This document shows positions 62,174 to 64,000 of a DNA stretch of 64,000 bases, one piece after another. The stretch spans positions 62,001-126,000 of the forward strand of contig JBCBRH010000002.1 of assembly GCA_039819785.1 (NCBI GenBank). The letters run 5' to 3'. Position numbers and translations under genes: made by a program. Each line of letters begins with the position of its first letter. Within the stretch, counting starts at the first letter, position 1. This stretch comes from JBCBRD01 sp039819785. GTDB lineage: Bacteria > Pseudomonadota > Alphaproteobacteria > Rhizobiales > Hyphomicrobiaceae. The notes under the pieces are model-generated. The model made no database searches, was not told where the DNA came from, and saw nothing but the letters and a program-made list of their open reading frames with translations.

Positions 62174-62397
62174 GTCCGCCCCTGCCTATCACCCGCCGCC
62201 AGCGCCAATGCCCCGTGCGCTTGGCTATTCTACCCCAAAGTTCGTCATATCGTGGCAGTTCAACCCGGCAAGATCATGCCACGCGTCCTGCGTCACCATC
62301 ATTGCCGGTTTTAGATGTCGTGTATGTTGCTAATTGGGCACGCTTGGACGTGTCAGCCGAGGGGTTTGTGGAAAACGTCGGCGGTCGTGCCAGTGTG

Positions 62398-63210
62398 TCA
62401 GGCTTTCACAGCCAATGCAGGCGCTGTGTCGCCGACGAGGGGTATGAGGGCTTTTTGTATTTGTGAATTGCCTGCCAGCACGGTGCCCGTGTCCAACATG
62501 TCGCTCCCGCCGTTCAGATCTGTGACGATCCCGCCGGCTTCGCGCACGATGACGATGCCAGCTGCCATGTCCCAGGGTTTGATGTTGCGCTCCCAATAGG
62601 CGTCAAAACGGCCTGCTGCTGTCCATGCGAGATCCATGGCTGCCGAACCTGTCCGCCGTAGTCCGGCAACGGTATTGAGCACGGCGTCCAACTCGGCTTT
62701 GAAACGAGCCTGGCCGGGGCGGCCTCGATGTGGAATGCCCATTGCCAAAACGCAGTCATCAAGCGTTCGTCGTGCGGCAACACGTAGCCGGCGGTCGTTG
62801 AGGTAGGCCCCTTTACCTTTTTCCGCCGTAAAGAGTTCATCGGTCACGGGGTTATAGATCACGCCCGCAAAGAGCTTTCCTTCGCGTTCGAGCCCAATGG
62901 ATATGGCAAACAACGGAATGGAGTGCAGGAAGTTCGTGGTGCCATCAAGCGGGTCCACGATCCAACGGTTGGCCTTATCGGCGCCTGCAACCACGCCGCC
63001 TTCTTCCAGCAAAAAGCCATAGCCTGGCCGGGCCTTCGTCAGTTCTTCCTGGATGATTTTTTCAGCTTTGAGGTCGGCTGCGGAAACGAAGTTGGCGGGG
63101 CCCTTGATGGAGACCTGCAGGTTCTCAACCTCCCCGAAGTCGCGGGCGAGTGAGCGGCCAGCCTTGCGGGCGGCTGAAACCATTACGTTCAGAAGGGGTG
63201 AGAAGGCCAT
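62398..63210 (-). CDS. Inositol monophosphatase family protein (SuhB-like)
   Basis: A 270-residue magnesium-dependent phosphatase. Metal-binding motifs are all present: LLEEGG, WIVDPLDGTTNFLH and KPWDMAAGIVIVREAGG. This family includes SuhB and other sugar- or inositol-phosphate phosphatases, and the exact substrate is not readable. It lies 224 bp upstream of the MotA-like gene on the same strand, a gap in which no gene was seen. Confidence 0.9.
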   Translation of the reverse strand: MAFSPLLNVMVSAARKAGRSLARDFGEVENLQVSIKGPANFVSAADLKAEKIIQEELTKARPGYGFLLEEGGVVAGADKANRWIVDPLDGTTNFLHSIPLFAISIGLEREGKLFAGVIYNPVTDELFTAEKGKGAYLNDRRLRVAARRTLDDCVLAMGIPHRGRPGQARFKAELDAVLNTVAGLRRTGSAAMDLAWTAAGRFDAYWERNIKPWDMAAGIVIVREAGGIVTDLNGGSDMLDTGTVLAGNSQIQKALIPLVGDTAPALAVKA

Positions 63211-63367
63211 GGGCGGGTGTGTGGTCCTTAAGCGGTCAAGGTTGGGGATATGCGCGCAGCTTTGCTGGCCGATCGTGTGTATCGATGCGGCCGTCGTCAG
63301 GGCAAGCCCTATCCCGAGGCGACTGCCACCACAAGGCTGACAGGGCAGCGGGCGGGTTCAAAGTGTT

Positions 63368-64000
63368 TTATTGCACGCTAAGCGGAGAGATGAGCGCGGC
63401 ATCGCGGAACTCAGTCGCCGCGCGCTCGGCCTCGGCGCGCGTTTCGGCCGGCAGTTTGGCGATCTTGTTGTCCATGAACATGTCTTTGATACCACCCTGC
63501 TTGGCCAGGAACCGCCACTTGGCCATTTGCACCGGGCTTTTGTTCACGCCGATCCCTTCTTCGTAGATGTAGGCCAGACGGTTCTGCGCACCTGCAATCC
63601 CCTTCGCAGCTGCGGATTTCAAATATGGAATTGCCTTTGGTTCGTCTGTTCGTATGCCGTAACCTTTGAGGAGTAAGACGGCGTATTCGTATTGCGCCAC
63701 GGCCATGCCCTGATCGGCGGCTTTTGAGAGCCAGCGCGCCTGTTCGTAGGCGTCGCTGTCAAAGCCTGCTCCGGCTTCGATCATACCGGCGAGGTCGTAT
63801 TGGGCGGCGGCAATGCCTTTTTCGGCGGCATAGGCGATGTGCCGGCTCGCGCGGTGCACATTTTTGGGTTTTCCGGTTCCGTTGAGAAACAGTAGTCCGA
63901 GATTATAGTTGGCCTGCGGATGGCCTGTTTTTGCAGCGCTCTCGAACAGTGAGGCTGCGGTATCCATGTTCTTCTCGACACCGCGGCCCTGCGCGAACAT
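63368..64000 (-). CDS. Sel1-repeat protein, C-terminal part (runs off the window)
   Basis: 210 residues are visible and the frame continues past base 64000, so the N-terminus is missing. At least four Sel1 repeats of about 36 residues are seen (ANYNLGLLFLNGTG, AQYDLAGMIEAGAG, AQYEYAVLLLKGYG, AQNRLAYIYEEGIG), which fold as an alpha-solenoid for protein contacts. The C-terminal 50 residues are a charged helical tail. Whether a signal peptide exists is unknown. Confidence 0.85.
   Translation of the reverse strand: MFAQGRGVEKNMDTAASLFESAAKTGHPQANYNLGLLFLNGTGKPKNVHRASRHIAYAAEKGIAAAQYDLAGMIEAGAGFDSDAYEQARWLSKAADQGMAVAQYEYAVLLLKGYGIRTDEPKAIPYLKSAAAKGIAGAQNRLAYIYEEGIGVNKSPVQMAKWRFLAKQGGIKDMFMDNKIAKLPAETRAEAERAATEFRDAALISPLSVQ

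Overview
The window looks like a stretch of core chromosome from an alphaproteobacterium, most likely a member of the Hyphomicrobiales (Rhizobiales). The evidence is the set of lineage-typical small families (DUF2093, DUF4170, DUF1192, DUF3422, the RcdA/DUF1465 family), the purD / xseA / DUF2093 / lpxK / kdtA neighbourhood, ubiA divergent from rsmE with gshA nearby, a cysteine-free L31, and an intracellular PHA depolymerase. No tRNA, rRNA, CRISPR array, transposase or phage gene was recognised. The exact genus cannot be read from the sequence.

Layout. 1-8.2 kb: the end of mutL, a tandem palindromic repeat, a likely metal-related outer-membrane protein with a DUF2946-like partner, an rluB-rsmD-EamA exporter run, tadA, a patatin-like phospholipase and a SHOCT-domain protein with a Q/G-rich middle. 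8.4-10.5 kb: an RTX calcium-binding protein with no secretion genes beside it. 10.5-21 kb: purD, xseA, DUF2093, then a lipid A block (lpxK, a fused DUF374-KdtA gene, an msbA-like exporter, DUF4170) interrupted by a tyrosine phosphatase. 21-27 kb: ubiA and rsmE, a NodU-type carbamoyltransferase, and gshA. 27-31 kb: a tiny six-cysteine secreted protein, DUF3422 and a membrane-anchored cytochrome c. 30-35.6 kb: a LysR regulator divergent from glycolate oxidase glcDEF. 35.8-40.5 kb: hen1-pnkp, the bacterial RNA end-healing, sealing and 3'-methylation cassette, with an unrecognised gene behind it. 40.7-44.2 kb: hisS, hisZ, hisG. 44.4-54 kb: recQ, a small secreted protein, an SDR-fold protein without its catalytic residues, an omega-aminotransferase, a membrane protein with a degenerate EAL domain, a HAD protein and a quinone oxidoreductase. 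54-64 kb: DUF1192, rcdA, rpmE, a second ABC exporter, phaZ, a MotA/MotB-like pair, an inositol-monophosphatase-family gene and the 3' part of a Sel1-repeat gene.

The most notable system is hen1-pnkp: two genes overlapping by four bases whose products are known in other bacteria to form one complex that repairs ribotoxin-cleaved RNA and marks the repaired junction. It lies directly upstream of histidyl-tRNA synthetase and is followed by a 153-residue protein of unknown function. Other points worth following are the DUF374-KdtA fusion, two candidate small RNAs with C-rich terminator loops (about 47.3 kb and 54.7 kb), a roughly 100-bp dispersed palindromic element present three times, two catalytically degenerate enzyme folds, and a mini-protein whose six cysteines are spaced as a mirror image.

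Start codons were re-chosen from ribosome-binding sites and family start points where the longest frame looked too long. Promoter calls are weak because alphaproteobacterial promoters are hard to see by eye.
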